In this document: in pieces, positions 17,804-27,772 of the stretch
Position numbering within the stretch: position 1 is the first letter of the stretch
Layout: the number at the start of each line of letters is the position of its first letter
Assembly: GCF_002113375.1 (NCBI RefSeq)
Contig: NZ_NEHO01000014.1
Coordinates: forward strand, 95,663 to 159,662
Direction of reading: 5' to 3'
DNA: 64,000 nt
DNA from: Pseudomonas sp. R37(2017)
GTDB taxonomy: Bacteria; Pseudomonadota; Gammaproteobacteria; Pseudomonadales; Pseudomonadaceae
Program-made: the position numbers and the translations under genes
The notes under the pieces: model-generated
Database searches by the model: none
The model's input: the letters and a program-made list of their open reading frames with translations, nothing else
Told to the model about the DNA's origin: nothing

Positions 17804-17880
17804 CTTCGCGAGCAGGCTCGCTCCCACAGGTTTTGTGAACGACATAAAACCACTGTGGGAGCGAGCCTGCTCGCGAAGAG
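17804..17880. repeat. REP doublet (type A arms), short spacer
   Basis: Inverted arms CTTCGCGAGCAGGCTCGCTC (17804-17823) and its complement ending at 17876, with only about 25 bases between. It lies between the convergent DapF-like and codA genes. Confidence 0.85.
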
Positions 17881-17902
17881 GCCAGACCAGTCAATACCAC
17901 AC

Positions 17903-19147
17903 TCAGCTCAGATCACTGAACTCCACCACCGGCATCGTCCGCTTCATCAACACTTCGCCATTGCGCACCGAGTACAGCGGCAACCCCTGGCTGCGGATCA
18001 CCTCGTAGTCACTTTCCGCCGACAGAATCAGCAGATTCGCCGGCCGTCCGCGCTCCAGGCCATAGCGCTCGCCGAGGTTCATGGCTCTGGCGCTATTGTC
18101 CGTCACCAGATCCAGCGCGCTTTGCAGGTTGCGATAACCGAGCATGTGGCAGATGTGCAGCCCGGCTTCGAGCACCCGCAGAATATTGCCATTGCCCAGC
18201 GGGTACCACGGATCGACGATCGAATCCTGGCCGAAGCACACGTTCATACCTGCTTCCAGCAACTCGTTGACCCGGGTCACGCCCCGGCGTTTCGGGAAGT
18301 TGTCGAAGCGCCCTTGCAGGTGGATGCTTTCGGTGGGACAGGAGACAAAGCTGATGCCGGAGTGACCGAGCAGGCGAAACAGTTTGGCGCAGTAAGCGTT
18401 GTCGTAAGAGCCCATGGCGGTGGTATGGCTGGCCGTGACCCGCGAGCCCATGCCACGGCTGCGTGCCTCTTCGGCGAGCACTTCAAGGAAACGCGATTGC
18501 GGGTCGTCGGTTTCGTCGCAATGCACGTCCACCAGGCAACCGCTGCGTTCGGCCAGGTCCATCAGGAACTTCACCGAGCTGACGCCTTGATCGCGGGTGT
18601 ACTCGAAATGCGGAATGCCACCGACCACGTCGGCGCCCATGCGGATGGCTTCTTCCATCAATTCGCGACCATTGTGGTACGACTCGATGCCTTCCTGAGG
18701 GAACGCGACGATTTGCAGATCGACCAGGTGCCGGCTTTCCTCGCGCACTTCGAGCATGGCCTTGAGCGCGGTCAGTTCCGGGTCGGTGACGTCGACGTGG
18801 GTGCGTACATGCTGAATGCCGTGGGCGGCGAGGGCCTGGATGGTCTTCCTGGCCCGGGCCTTGGTGTCTTCCTGGGTGATGGTCGCCTTGCGCTCGCCCC
18901 AGCACTCGATGCCTTCGAACAACGTGCCGCTCATGTTCCAGCGCGGCTCGCCAGCGGTCAGGGTCGCGTCGAGGTGGATGTGCGGCTCGACAAAGGGCGG
19001 TACCACCAGGTTGCCGCCGGCATCGAGATCGCCAGGGCCCAGGGTCGGGGCCTCGATCTGGCGGGCGATGCTGCTGATCAGGCCGTTTTCCAGGTTCAAC
19101 TCATGCAGGCCTTCCTGGTTGCGCAGACGGGCATTGATGATGTGCAT
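17903..19147 (-). CDS. codA: Cytosine deaminase
   Basis: A 414-residue amidohydrolase. It closely follows E. coli CodA: metal ligands HIH (His56, His58), the VDVHCDETDD segment with the catalytic glutamate near 212, SHTTAMGSY (His241), and the substrate loop IHLQGRFDNFPKRRG. It deaminates cytosine to uracil for pyrimidine salvage. The metal-aspartate loop reads GQDSIVDPW where E. coli has GHDDVFDPW. The catalytic aspartate remains (near 308) but the neighbouring His and Asp are Gln and Ser, positions known to shape substrate preference. No codB-type permease is adjacent. Upstream is a REP doublet and queD. Confidence 0.88.
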   Translation of the reverse strand: MHIINARLRNQEGLHELNLENGLISSIARQIEAPTLGPGDLDAGGNLVVPPFVEPHIHLDATLTAGEPRWNMSGTLFEGIECWGERKATITQEDTKARARKTIQALAAHGIQHVRTHVDVTDPELTALKAMLEVREESRHLVDLQIVAFPQEGIESYHNGRELMEEAIRMGADVVGGIPHFEYTRDQGVSSVKFLMDLAERSGCLVDVHCDETDDPQSRFLEVLAEEARSRGMGSRVTASHTTAMGSYDNAYCAKLFRLLGHSGISFVSCPTESIHLQGRFDNFPKRRGVTRVNELLEAGMNVCFGQDSIVDPWYPLGNGNILRVLEAGLHICHMLGYRNLQSALDLVTDNSARAMNLGERYGLERGRPANLLILSAESDYEVIRSQGLPLYSVRNGEVLMKRTMPVVEFSDLS

Positions 19148-19244
19148 CGGGGCAGATCCTTTTGGCGAGTCGTGTAGGCAATATCCTTACGTTAGCTCGC
19201 CTGTGGCGGTCCCCGCCAGTGACATTGATCGCTGTAGAACCAAT

Positions 19245-19311
19245 GTGTGCGGGCCTGCTCGCGAAAGCGGCGGCACAGTCAAATGCCGCTTTCGCGAGCA
19301 GGCTCGCACAG
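19245..19311. repeat. REP doublet (type A variant)
   Basis: Shortened arms (GTGCGGGCCTGCTCGCGAAA and its complement) around a spacer of about 17 bases, between codA and queD. Confidence 0.75.
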
Positions 19312-19330
19312 GATATTTGTGTTGCCTGAC

Positions 19331-19687
19331 TTATTCGCCGCGATAGATGCAACCGCTGGTGCACGTCTCATGGATACGGATTGCACTGAGCTCCGGCAGC
19401 AGGGGCTTCAATTCCTGCCAGATAAACTTGGCCAACACTTCGCTGGTCGGGTTTTCCAGGCCGGGAATGTCGTTCAGGTAGTTGTGATCCAGACGCTCGT
19501 ACAGCGGTTTGAAGATCGCCTTGATTTCCGAGAAGTCGCGGATCCAGCCGGTGTGCGGGTCGAGATCGCCGCTCAGGTGGATCGCCACTTTGAACGAGTG
19601 GCCGTGCAGGCGCCCGCACTTGTGGCCGTCCGGTACGTGGGGCAGGCGGTGGGCGGATTCGAAAGTAAATTCCTTGAAGATTTCCAC
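19331..19687 (-). CDS. queD: 6-carboxy-5,6,7,8-tetrahydropterin synthase QueD
   Basis: A 118-residue protein of the PTPS/QueD family, acting second in queuosine precursor synthesis (7,8-dihydroneopterin triphosphate to carboxytetrahydropterin). Zinc ligands are the histidines in FESAHRLPHV and GRLHGHSF. The catalytic cysteine lies in GHKCGRLHGH, and the substrate glutamate is in the IRIHETCTSGCIYRG end. The length matches the family. No other que gene is adjacent. The start at 19687 gives the family N-terminus MEIFKEFTFESAH. Confidence 0.92.
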   Translation of the reverse strand: MEIFKEFTFESAHRLPHVPDGHKCGRLHGHSFKVAIHLSGDLDPHTGWIRDFSEIKAIFKPLYERLDHNYLNDIPGLENPTSEVLAKFIWQELKPLLPELSAIRIHETCTSGCIYRGE

Positions 19688-19762
19688 AGTGTTTTCAGCT
19701 CTGTTCAGGTGGCGTTCGCCGCGGCGATTCGGGCAGGTGGCGAGTTTACCAGTTTGTCCTGA

Positions 19763-20842
19763 CTAAAGGGTCAGCAAGCGTTCGCCGAGGCGACCGTTGG
19801 CGGCAAGCTCGAGGAATTCGTCACCCATGCGGCGGCTTTCCTCCATGGTCGTGCGCCAGTACTTCTGCCGGCTCGGGGCGTCGCCCATGAAGCGCTTGAA
19901 GTCGCTGCGGTCCGGCAGTTTGCCGTAGGGCAGGCGCGCCAGGTACTCCTTCGACGGCGCCAGCAGCAGTACGTTTTGCAAGCGAACCGGGCAGGCGCGG
20001 CGCCACGGCAGGGTCTTGTCGAACCAGCCGGGAATCACCCGGTCGGTGAAATGCGGGTAAAGCACGATGTCATTGCCGCTGTAAGGCAGGTCCAGGTGGT
20101 AATCCAGCAGGCCGCCGTCGCGGAAGGTGCCGGCGCCGGCTCCCGGCAGGTCGCGCACGCCTTGCATCACCATCGGGATCGAGCCCGAAGCCAGCAGGGC
20201 CTGGCGCAAGTTGCCGGTATCGAGGGCGACGAAGCGCGACGGGAAGTCGTTCAAGGCGTCGACCGGCGGCGCCAGGCGCGGGTCGTGGATGATCAGGCGT
20301 TCGAAGTGCCGGGCCAGCCGCGCCCGGCCGCGCAGGTTGTCGGCGATGACCGATGACAGGCCCAACCCCAGGCGGCCGCGATGATCGTCGGCGAGCAGGC
20401 CGTGGCTTTTGACCACCATGATGTTCAGGCGGTAATCGCTGTTGGTCAGGATCGAGGCGTCGCGACCGTCGAGCAGCTCATTGAGCATGCGCTGTGAGCT
20501 CTGGCTGATCTGCGCCATGGTCACGCCCTTGGCGAAATTCTGCTCGGTGTACAGCTGCCCGAGACGCCGGATGCCCTCGGCGGCGTCCGGCAGGCAGGCG
20601 CTGGCGAAGCGCCAGGAACCCACCGATGCACCAATCAGCGAGCGTTCCCGTGGTGCGGCCGGCAGCCACTCGCCGAACAGCGCCAGGTCCAGACCCTGAA
20701 TCCCCAGCGCCTTCGGGCCACCGGCCGCGCCAGGCAGGGTGCCGACCTCGGTGGCGTTCAGGCCGTTGGCGCGGATGTGTGCGAAGGCACGCGGACCGGC
20801 CTTGAGGGTCAGGGAGGGGAATTTGATGTGGATGGCGGTCAT
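19763..20842 (-). CDS. Patatin-like phospholipase
   Basis: A 359-residue putative lipid acyl hydrolase. It has the nucleophile elbow GASVGSWR (Gly-x-Ser-x-Gly) near residue 72 and the catalytic aspartate in a FRDGGLLDYH motif near 240, the Ser-Asp dyad of patatins. The glycine-rich GAAGGPKALG loop near residue 40 could form the oxyanion hole. No signal peptide or membrane segment is visible, so it is probably cytoplasmic or peripheral. The in-frame ATG at 20896 would add 18 residues; I prefer 20842 (MTAIHIKFPSLTL). Substrate unknown. Confidence 0.78.
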   Translation of the reverse strand: MTAIHIKFPSLTLKAGPRAFAHIRANGLNATEVGTLPGAAGGPKALGIQGLDLALFGEWLPAAPRERSLIGASVGSWRFASACLPDAAEGIRRLGQLYTEQNFAKGVTMAQISQSSQRMLNELLDGRDASILTNSDYRLNIMVVKSHGLLADDHRGRLGLGLSSVIADNLRGRARLARHFERLIIHDPRLAPPVDALNDFPSRFVALDTGNLRQALLASGSIPMVMQGVRDLPGAGAGTFRDGGLLDYHLDLPYSGNDIVLYPHFTDRVIPGWFDKTLPWRRACPVRLQNVLLLAPSKEYLARLPYGKLPDRSDFKRFMGDAPSRQKYWRTTMEESRRMGDEFLELAANGRLGERLLTL

Positions 20843-20925
20843 TAGGGGCTCGATGTGTGGCAGCGGACAGATTATGTGGGAGGCGATGATGGCCATTCAG
20901 TTTCAATTAAGTTCAGCCGGTTAAG

Positions 20926-21108
20926 GTGGCCCGCCTGGACCCCGACAGAACGCTGAGGCAGCGCGACGCTGGTACCATAGTGGCTTTCAAGCAGCTCACA
21001 CCACTGGCACCGACCAGGTATCCCGGTGATCGGCAGCGGGGCATCGACCGGGATCTGGAATTAGACGCTGTCAGCGGGCAGGTGCTCAAGGATCATCAGG
21101 ATTCGTAA
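20926..21108 (+). pseudogene. Internally deleted PepSY-domain paralogue
   Basis: A 60-codon open frame starting with GTG whose two ends resemble the next gene. The beginning LDPDRTLRQRDAGTI aligns with LDQDEALRLRQQGVI, and the end DRDLELDAVSGQVLKDHQDS aligns with VRELDIDATTGRLLKDKED. About 27 residues forming the middle of the PepSY fold, and the signal peptide, are missing. The reading frame is still open and its TAA overlaps the ATG of the next gene by one base. It is best read as the remnant of a tandem duplication; a shortened functional peptide cannot be excluded. Confidence 0.6.
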
Positions 21109-21428
21109 TGAAGGTGTTTTTATTCAATCGATGCAGCGGCAGCCGGATGGCGCTGGTGCTCCTGGCATTTTGCTCGGTCGTGATGGCCCGTGACCTGGAC
21201 CAGGATGAAGCGCTGCGCTTGCGTCAGCAGGGTGTGATCCTGCCGCTGGAGCAATTGCTGCAGCAGGCGATGGATCGCTACCCTGGCGCGAAACTGCTCG
21301 AAGCCGAGCTCGAACAGAAGCATGACGCCTACATTTATGATGTCGAGCTGCTGACCCCTGAAGGCGTGGTCCGCGAGCTGGACATCGACGCCACCACCGG
21401 CCGTTTGCTCAAAGACAAGGAAGACTGA
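21108..21428 (+). CDS. Secreted PepSY-domain protein
   Basis: A 106-residue protein with an N-terminal signal sequence (residues about 1-27, ending VVMA-RD) and one PepSY domain (about 35-105; RYPGAKLLEAELEQ, then a YIYDVELL strand and DIDATTGRLLKDKED end). PepSY domains are periplasmic modules thought to inhibit peptidases or to act as sensory partners. It ends three bases before the response-regulator start, so it is in one operon with the two-component system and may supply its periplasmic input. The preceding gene is a shortened copy of it. Confidence 0.82.
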   Translation: MKVFLFNRCSGSRMALVLLAFCSVVMARDLDQDEALRLRQQGVILPLEQLLQQAMDRYPGAKLLEAELEQKHDAYIYDVELLTPEGVVRELDIDATTGRLLKDKED

Positions 21429-21431
21429 TCC

Positions 21432-22096
<665 letters not shown>

Positions 22097-22100
<4 letters not shown>

Positions 22101-23413
22101 GATCGATCCAGCGTCGCTTGAGCCTGGGCCTGATCAGCGTGATGGTGGTCGTTGGCCTGGTGCTGGCGCAAACCAGCCTGTGGCTGTTCGAAATGGGGTT
22201 GCAGCGCTACCTTGAAGCCGGGTTGCGCAATGACAGCGAGAACCTGCTGACGGCACTGGTGCGCGGGCCCCAGGGCTTGCAACTGGATGAGCGACGTCTG
22301 TCGCCAGCCTATCAGCGGCCGTTCTCCGGGCATTATTTCCGCATCGATTTCGCCGACGGCCATTGGCGTTCCCGTTCGTTATGGGATCAGGAACTGCCGC
22401 CGCTTGATCACCCCGGCCTGCACGACAACCTGCAACTGGGGCCGGAAGGGCAGCAACTGCTGGTATTGCGTACGGACTATCGACGTCTGGGACTGCCGAT
22501 TTCCATCAGCGTCGCCGAGGACTACACCCCCATACGCGAAAGCTTCCGGCGCATGCAACAGATCGGCCTGGGCCTGGGATTGACCGGGCTGCTGCTGATT
22601 CTATTGCTGCAACGGATCACCGTGCGCCGTGCCTTGCGCCCGCTGGAGCAGGCGCGCGAACAGATCGCGCAGTTGCAACAGGGCCAGCGCTCGCAACTCG
22701 ATGACCGGGTGCCGGTGGAACTGGAGCCGCTGGTGGCGCAGATCAACCATTTGCTGGCCCACACCGAAGACAGCCTCAAGCGCTCACGCAATGCCCTGGG
22801 CAACCTCGGTCACGCCTTGAAAACGCCGCTGGCGGTGCTGTTGAGCCTGGCTTCAAGCGAACAACTGGACGCGCACCCCAAACTGCGCAAAGTGCTCAAG
22901 GAGCAATTGGAGCAAGTCGGGCAACGACTCAATCGCGAACTCAATCGCGCACGGCTGTCCGGCGATGCGTTGCCTGGTGCGCTGTTCGATTGCGATGGTG
23001 AACTCCCCGGATTGCTGGCCACCCTGAACATGATCCATGGCGAACATCTGGCGCTGAGCTACCGCGCGCCGACCGGCCTGCAATTGCCCTGGGATCGCGA
23101 AGACCTGCTGGAACTGCTGGGCAACCTGTTGGATAACGCCTGTAAATGGGCGGATGCCGAGGTTCGCGTGAGTGTCGTCGAAACGGCGGGCGGGTTTGAA
23201 CTCAGTATCGAAGATGACGGCCCGGGCATCCCCGAAGAGCGCCGTGACCAGGTGTTCAGTCGAGGGACGCGGCTGGACGAGCAAACGGAGGGGCATGGAC
23301 TGGGGCTGGGGATCGTGCGCGACATCGTCGATAGCTGGGGCGGCAAACTGTCGTTGCTCGAAAGCGAGTGGGGTGGGTTGAAGGTTGTCATCGAGTTGCC
23401 CAGACACGCTTGA
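22097..23413 (+). CDS. Membrane sensor histidine kinase
   Basis: A 438-residue kinase starting at GTG 22097. Two membrane segments (about residues 9-30 and 155-176) bracket a periplasmic sensor of about 125 residues. A HAMP linker, a dimerisation helix with the phosphoacceptor histidine in GHALKTPLAVLL (near 237), and an ATPase domain with N box (GNLLDNACKWA), G1 (DDGPGIPEER) and G2 (GHGLGLGIV) follow. It is the partner of the preceding response regulator. The signal is unknown. Confidence 0.92.
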
Positions 23414-23428
23414 AGCCAGGCAAGGAGC

Positions 23429-23535
23429 CCTGTAGGAGCGGGTGCCCGCTTGCGGCATGCTCGCGATTGCGGTATGTCAGCCGCGATCAATGTCGACTGA
23501 CACGGCCTCATCGCGAGCATGCTCGCTCCTACAGG
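23429..23535. repeat. REP doublet (type B arms)
   Basis: Left arm CCTGTAGGAGCGGGTGCCCG, right arm GCGAGCATGCTCGCTCCTAC, in the convergent gap between the kinase and the MHS transporter. The left half carries the variant GCCCGCTTGCGGCATGCTCG seen also at 5271 and 36524. Confidence 0.8.
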
Positions 23536-23542
23536 ACCCCGC

Positions 23543-25219
23543 TCAGGTGTGATGAATCTCCCTATCCTTGGTTTCCGGCATGAAGAAAATGCCCAGCACA
23601 GCCGTCATCACCGCGATGACGATCGGATACCACAGCCCGTAGTAGATGTCCCCCGTGGCCGCCACCATGGCGAACGCCACCGTCGGCAGGAAGCCACCGA
23701 ACCAGCCGTTGCCGATGTGATAGGGCAGTGACATCGAGGTGTAGCGGATACGCGCCGGGAACAGTTCCACCAGCCAGGCGGCGATCGGGCCGTAGACCAT
23801 GGTCACGTAGATCACCAGGACGGTCAGGAGCAGCAGCACTATCGGGTAGTTGGTCTTGGCCGGGTCGGCCTTCTCGGGGTAACCGGCCTCCTTGAGGGCG
23901 GTGGCGAGCGTGGCGGTAAAGGCGTCGTTTTTCGCCTTGAAGTCGGCGGCCGGCATGCCGGTGCCCTCGAAGCTCTCGATCACTTTGTCGCCAATGCGCA
24001 CCTGCGCTACAGCGCCTGGTTCGGAGTTTTCGTTCTTGTAGGGGATCGCCCTTTTGGCCAGCACGGACTTGGCCAGGTCACAGGAACTGGTGAATTTGGC
24101 CTTGCCCACCGGGTCGAACTGGAAGGAACACTGGCCGGGATTGGCGATGACCGTGACCGGGTTCTTCTCCTGCGCAATGAACACATCGGGGTTACCGTAC
24201 TGGGTCAGCGCATGGAAGATCGGGAAATAGGTCACGGCCGCGAGAATGCAGCCGGCCATGATGATGCCCTTGCGTCCGATGCGATCGGACAGGCCGCCGA
24301 ACAGGACAAAGAACGGTGTACCGAGCAGCAGCGAGCCGGCGATCAGCAGGTTGGCCGTCTGCGCATCGATCTTCAGTGTCTGCAGCAGGAAGAACAACGC
24401 ATAGAACTGCCCGGTGTACCAGACCACCGCCTGGCCGGCGGTGCCGCCGAGCAGGGCCATGATCACGATCTTGAGGTTTTCCCAGCGGGCGAAGGACTCG
24501 GTGAGGGGGGCCTTGGACGCCTTGCCCTCGGCTTTCATTTTCTGGAACACCGGTGACTCGCTCAGTTGCAGGCGGATGTACACCGAGACGATCAACAACA
24601 GGATCGACAGCAGGAACGGAATCCGCCAGCCCCAGGCCTCGAACGCTTCGGTGCCGAGAGCGGTGCGGCAGGCAAGGATCACCAGCAGCGACAGGAACAG
24701 GCCAAGGGTCGCTGTCGTCTGAATCCACGAAGTGAAGAAGCCGCGCTTGCCCTTGGGGGCATGTTCGGCCACGTAGGTCGCCGCGCCGCCGTACTCGCCG
24801 CCCAAGGCCAGGCCTTGCAGCAGACGCAGGCTGATCAGAATGATCGGCGCGGCTACGCCGATGCTTGCATAGCCCGGCAGCAAGCCCACGACTGCCGTCG
24901 AGACACCCATGATCACAATGGTGATGAGAAAGGTGTGTTTGCGTCCGATCATGTCACCCAGCCGGCCGAACACGATGGCGCCGAAGGGCCGAACGGCGAA
25001 GCCGGCGGCGAAGGCGAGCAGGGCGAAGATGAAGGAAGTCGTCTCGTTGACGCCGGCGAAGAAGTGCTTGGCGATGATCGCGGCGAGGGAGCCGTACAGG
25101 TAGAAGTCATACCATTCGAACACGGTGCCCAGGGATGAGGCGAAGATGACCTTGCGCTCCTCCCGGGTGATGCCGCGGTTGGGCGTGCTGCCCGTGGTTG
25201 CATTGTCGATTGCTGCCAT
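23543..25219 (-). CDS. MHS-family (MFS) metabolite:H+ symporter with a large extramembrane insertion
   Basis: A 558-residue transporter. The N-terminal half is typical for the metabolite:H+ symporter family: SSLGTVFEWYDFYLYGSL, GRLGDMIGRKHTF and LRLLQGLALGGEYGGAATYVAEHAP. The second GGLSDRIGRKG loop is at about 308-317. Residues about 341-459 form a hydrophilic insertion with two cysteines (364, 380) before the last helices. The ATG at 25219 has a GGAGAA site; the in-frame extension to 25408 is not protein-like. Related transporters carry organic acids or compatible solutes, but the substrate cannot be assigned. Confidence 0.85.
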   Translation of the reverse strand: MAAIDNATTGSTPNRGITREERKVIFASSLGTVFEWYDFYLYGSLAAIIAKHFFAGVNETTSFIFALLAFAAGFAVRPFGAIVFGRLGDMIGRKHTFLITIVIMGVSTAVVGLLPGYASIGVAAPIILISLRLLQGLALGGEYGGAATYVAEHAPKGKRGFFTSWIQTTATLGLFLSLLVILACRTALGTEAFEAWGWRIPFLLSILLLIVSVYIRLQLSESPVFQKMKAEGKASKAPLTESFARWENLKIVIMALLGGTAGQAVVWYTGQFYALFFLLQTLKIDAQTANLLIAGSLLLGTPFFVLFGGLSDRIGRKGIIMAGCILAAVTYFPIFHALTQYGNPDVFIAQEKNPVTVIANPGQCSFQFDPVGKAKFTSSCDLAKSVLAKRAIPYKNENSEPGAVAQVRIGDKVIESFEGTGMPAADFKAKNDAFTATLATALKEAGYPEKADPAKTNYPIVLLLLTVLVIYVTMVYGPIAAWLVELFPARIRYTSMSLPYHIGNGWFGGFLPTVAFAMVAATGDIYYGLWYPIVIAVMTAVLGIFFMPETKDREIHHT

Positions 25220-25414
25220 GAGTATTCTCCGTCTTGCTCTTGTCGTAGGCCGGAGTTCCCACCAACACTTACCGCACCCTGGCCCTGAGGCTGATGTCAT
25301 CGGATTACGGGTCTTGCTTTGAGGTTGACGCCTGGAAACGCTGCAAGGTTCCTGAAAGCATAATCGGCTTGCAGCAGATATCCACTTGCCACTATTTGTT
25401 TGAGCCACACGAGA

Positions 25415-25517
25415 CCTGTAGGAGCGAGCATGCTCGCGATGGATGTCAACGATAACGTTGACATCCTGAATGAACGCGGTGTCTGTGCGTTCATCGCGAG
25501 CATGCTCGCTCCTACAG
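25415..25517. repeat. REP doublet (type B arms, spacer family 2)
   Basis: Arms CCTGTAGGAGCGAGCATGCT and the complement ending CGCTCCTACAG. The spacer begins GATGTCAACGATAACG, shared with the doublets at 27773 and 61169. It fills the gap between the MHS transporter and the chemoreceptor gene. Confidence 0.85.
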
Positions 25518-25535
25518 AGGGGATGTTTGCAGGGT

Positions 25536-27683
25536 TTAGACGCGGAACTGGTCCATCAAACTCTGTTGCTGGTTCGCCAGGCTGTTGAGCGACTGGCTGA
25601 CCCGCGCCGATTCATTGGCCTGGCCCGACAGCGACTCGGTCACATCGCGGATGGTCGCGACGTTGTTGTTGATCTCCTCGGCCACCGCGCTTTGCTCTTC
25701 GGCGGCACTGGCGATCTGCATGTTCATGTCGTTGATCACGGTTACCGCGTCGCCGATCTGGCGCAGCGCCGTCACGGCCTGGCCAACCTGCTCGACGCTG
25801 CCCTGGGCCTGGCGATGGCTGTTGTTCATCGACCCCACCACCTCCTGGGTGCCGTTTTGCAGTTGTTCGATCACCACGCGGGTTTCTTCGACGGATTCCT
25901 GGGTGCGTCGCGCCAGGTTGCGCACTTCATCGGCCACCACGGCAAAACCGCGCCCGGCCTCACCGGCACGGGCCGCTTCGATCGCGGCGTTGAGGGCCAG
26001 CAGGTTGGTTTGCTCGGCAATCGCGCGGATCACCTCCAGTACCGTGCCGATCTTCTCGCTGTTGGCTGCCAGGCCTTCGACCTGGACCATGGCCGCGCTC
26101 ATGTCGGCGGCGAGGTTGTCGATGCTGGTGGTGGTGCGGTCGATCACGGTCAGGCCCTGACGGGTCGCCTGATCGGCATCCCGTGCGGCATGGGCCGCTT
26201 GCGCGGCGCTGCGGGCGACGTCCTGGGCGGTGGCGCTCATCTCGTGGGAGGCAGTGGCGACCTGGTCCACCTGACGGTATTGCTGCTCCATTCCGGCGCT
26301 GGTCTGGCTGGCGATGGCGGACGACTGGTCAGCCGTACTGCGGGCGTCCTGCACCGAGCGTTTCACTTCGGCAATGATCGGTTGCAGCTTGTCGAGGAAG
26401 CGGTTGAACCAGCCGGCCAGTTGGCCCAGTTCGTCCTTCTTGTCGTAAGCCAGGCGACGGGTCAGGTCACCTTCGCCGCTGGCGATGTCTTCGAGCATGT
26501 GCGCCACGCCGAGAATCGGCCTGGTCACGCTGCGGGCCATCAGCCACACCAGTACCAGGCCCAGCAGCGCGGCGAGTACTCCCAAGCCGAGTTCCACCAG
26601 CGTGCCGGCGGTGTTGCTGTCATCGAGTTGTTTTTTCAGGGCTTCGGCGGGGCCGACCAGGACTTTCTCCGGCACGTCGAGCAGCACGCCCCAGGATTTG
26701 CCGCCGGGAATCGGCTGGAAGGGCGCCAATACCTTCAGTTGCTGATCGCTGTGCAGGCTGGCGGTTTTGCTGCTGGCGCCGAGCATGCGCAGCAGTTCGC
26801 CACCGCTGGTCTTGTCCACGGCATCCAGGCGCTGGCTGAGTTTGCTGGCGTCCGGGCTGTAGCCGGCGAGCAAACCGGCCGGGCTGATGATGCTGACGCT
26901 GGTCTGGCCGTCGTAGAGCTTCTTGCTTGCGCCCAGGCTGACGGCTTGCAGGCTGTTGAGGTTGATGTCCACCGACAGCGAGGCGATGACCTTGCCGTTG
27001 ACCATCAGCGGGAAAACGATGCTGGTCATCAGCACGTTCTGGCCGTCGATCTCATAGAAGTAGGGTTCGATCACGCAGGGCTTGAGTGTGGTGCGCGGGC
27101 AGGTGAACCAGGCGTTGGCCGCTTCGCCGCTGGGGCCGGTGCTGGTGTCGGCCATGTCCTTTTCCGGCAGCGCCATCGAGGTCACCTTGCCTGGCGTCGG
27201 CTGCGACCAATAGAGGGCGAAACGGCCCTTGTCGTTGCTGCCCAGTTCGGCCTGGCCAGTGAACAGGTCGTCCTTGCCGTCCAGCCCGTTGGGTTCGAAC
27301 ACCAGGGACAGGCCGAGCAGCTCCGGGTTGGCCTGCAGGGCTGACTTGACCTGGCGGGTCAGGTCTTCGCGCAGGTCGAAGGCATCGAGAAAGCGCTTTT
27401 CGGCCTGCTCGCGCAGGAACAGCACCTGCCGCGAGAAACCGTGGCCGTATTGATAGGCGTCCATGAACTGCTGGCGAATCCCCAGCGCCTGGTTTTCGCC
27501 CTGGGATTCGATCCGCGCCTGGGCCGCCTCGGTCAGCATCTCCATGCTCGAGGTTTTCACCAGCGCGGAGCTGTGCTCCATGCGATACAGCGAAAGACCC
27601 ACCAGCAGGGTCACGATGCCCGCCAGGCACAGCCCGGCCAGCAGGGTGATTTTCCATTGGATGGAAAGTTGTCTGAGCGACAT
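25536..27683 (-). CDS. Methyl-accepting chemotaxis protein with double-Cache-like sensor
   Basis: A 715-residue chemoreceptor. The first membrane helix spans about 8-30. A long periplasmic domain (about 31-365) contains the dCache-type PYFYEIDGQNVLMTSIVFP segment, and a second helix lies near 370-392. HAMP (ARSVTRPI..) follows, then the cytoplasmic coiled-coil with the invariant hairpin EQTNLLALNAAIEAARAG. The protein ends MDQFRV, without the CheR-docking pentapeptide. The ATG at 27683 follows AAGGACG; the frame extends upstream to 27722 without support. The ligand is unknown, though double-Cache receptors often bind amino acids, amines or organic acids. Confidence 0.9.
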   Translation of the reverse strand: MSLRQLSIQWKITLLAGLCLAGIVTLLVGLSLYRMEHSSALVKTSSMEMLTEAAQARIESQGENQALGIRQQFMDAYQYGHGFSRQVLFLREQAEKRFLDAFDLREDLTRQVKSALQANPELLGLSLVFEPNGLDGKDDLFTGQAELGSNDKGRFALYWSQPTPGKVTSMALPEKDMADTSTGPSGEAANAWFTCPRTTLKPCVIEPYFYEIDGQNVLMTSIVFPLMVNGKVIASLSVDINLNSLQAVSLGASKKLYDGQTSVSIISPAGLLAGYSPDASKLSQRLDAVDKTSGGELLRMLGASSKTASLHSDQQLKVLAPFQPIPGGKSWGVLLDVPEKVLVGPAEALKKQLDDSNTAGTLVELGLGVLAALLGLVLVWLMARSVTRPILGVAHMLEDIASGEGDLTRRLAYDKKDELGQLAGWFNRFLDKLQPIIAEVKRSVQDARSTADQSSAIASQTSAGMEQQYRQVDQVATASHEMSATAQDVARSAAQAAHAARDADQATRQGLTVIDRTTTSIDNLAADMSAAMVQVEGLAANSEKIGTVLEVIRAIAEQTNLLALNAAIEAARAGEAGRGFAVVADEVRNLARRTQESVEETRVVIEQLQNGTQEVVGSMNNSHRQAQGSVEQVGQAVTALRQIGDAVTVINDMNMQIASAAEEQSAVAEEINNNVATIRDVTESLSGQANESARVSQSLNSLANQQQSLMDQFRV

Positions 27684-27772
27684 GGAGACGTCCTTATTCG
27701 ATAAATATCTGAGACTTTGCACTGTAGCGGCCGCGATTGCGTTTTCTTTATCCCGCCTATCAAACTCTTCCC

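Noticed and set aside
25220..25408. 63-residue N-terminal extension of the MHS transporter
   Set aside because: Composition is not protein-like, while the ATG at 25219 has a good ribosome site and gives the usual family start.
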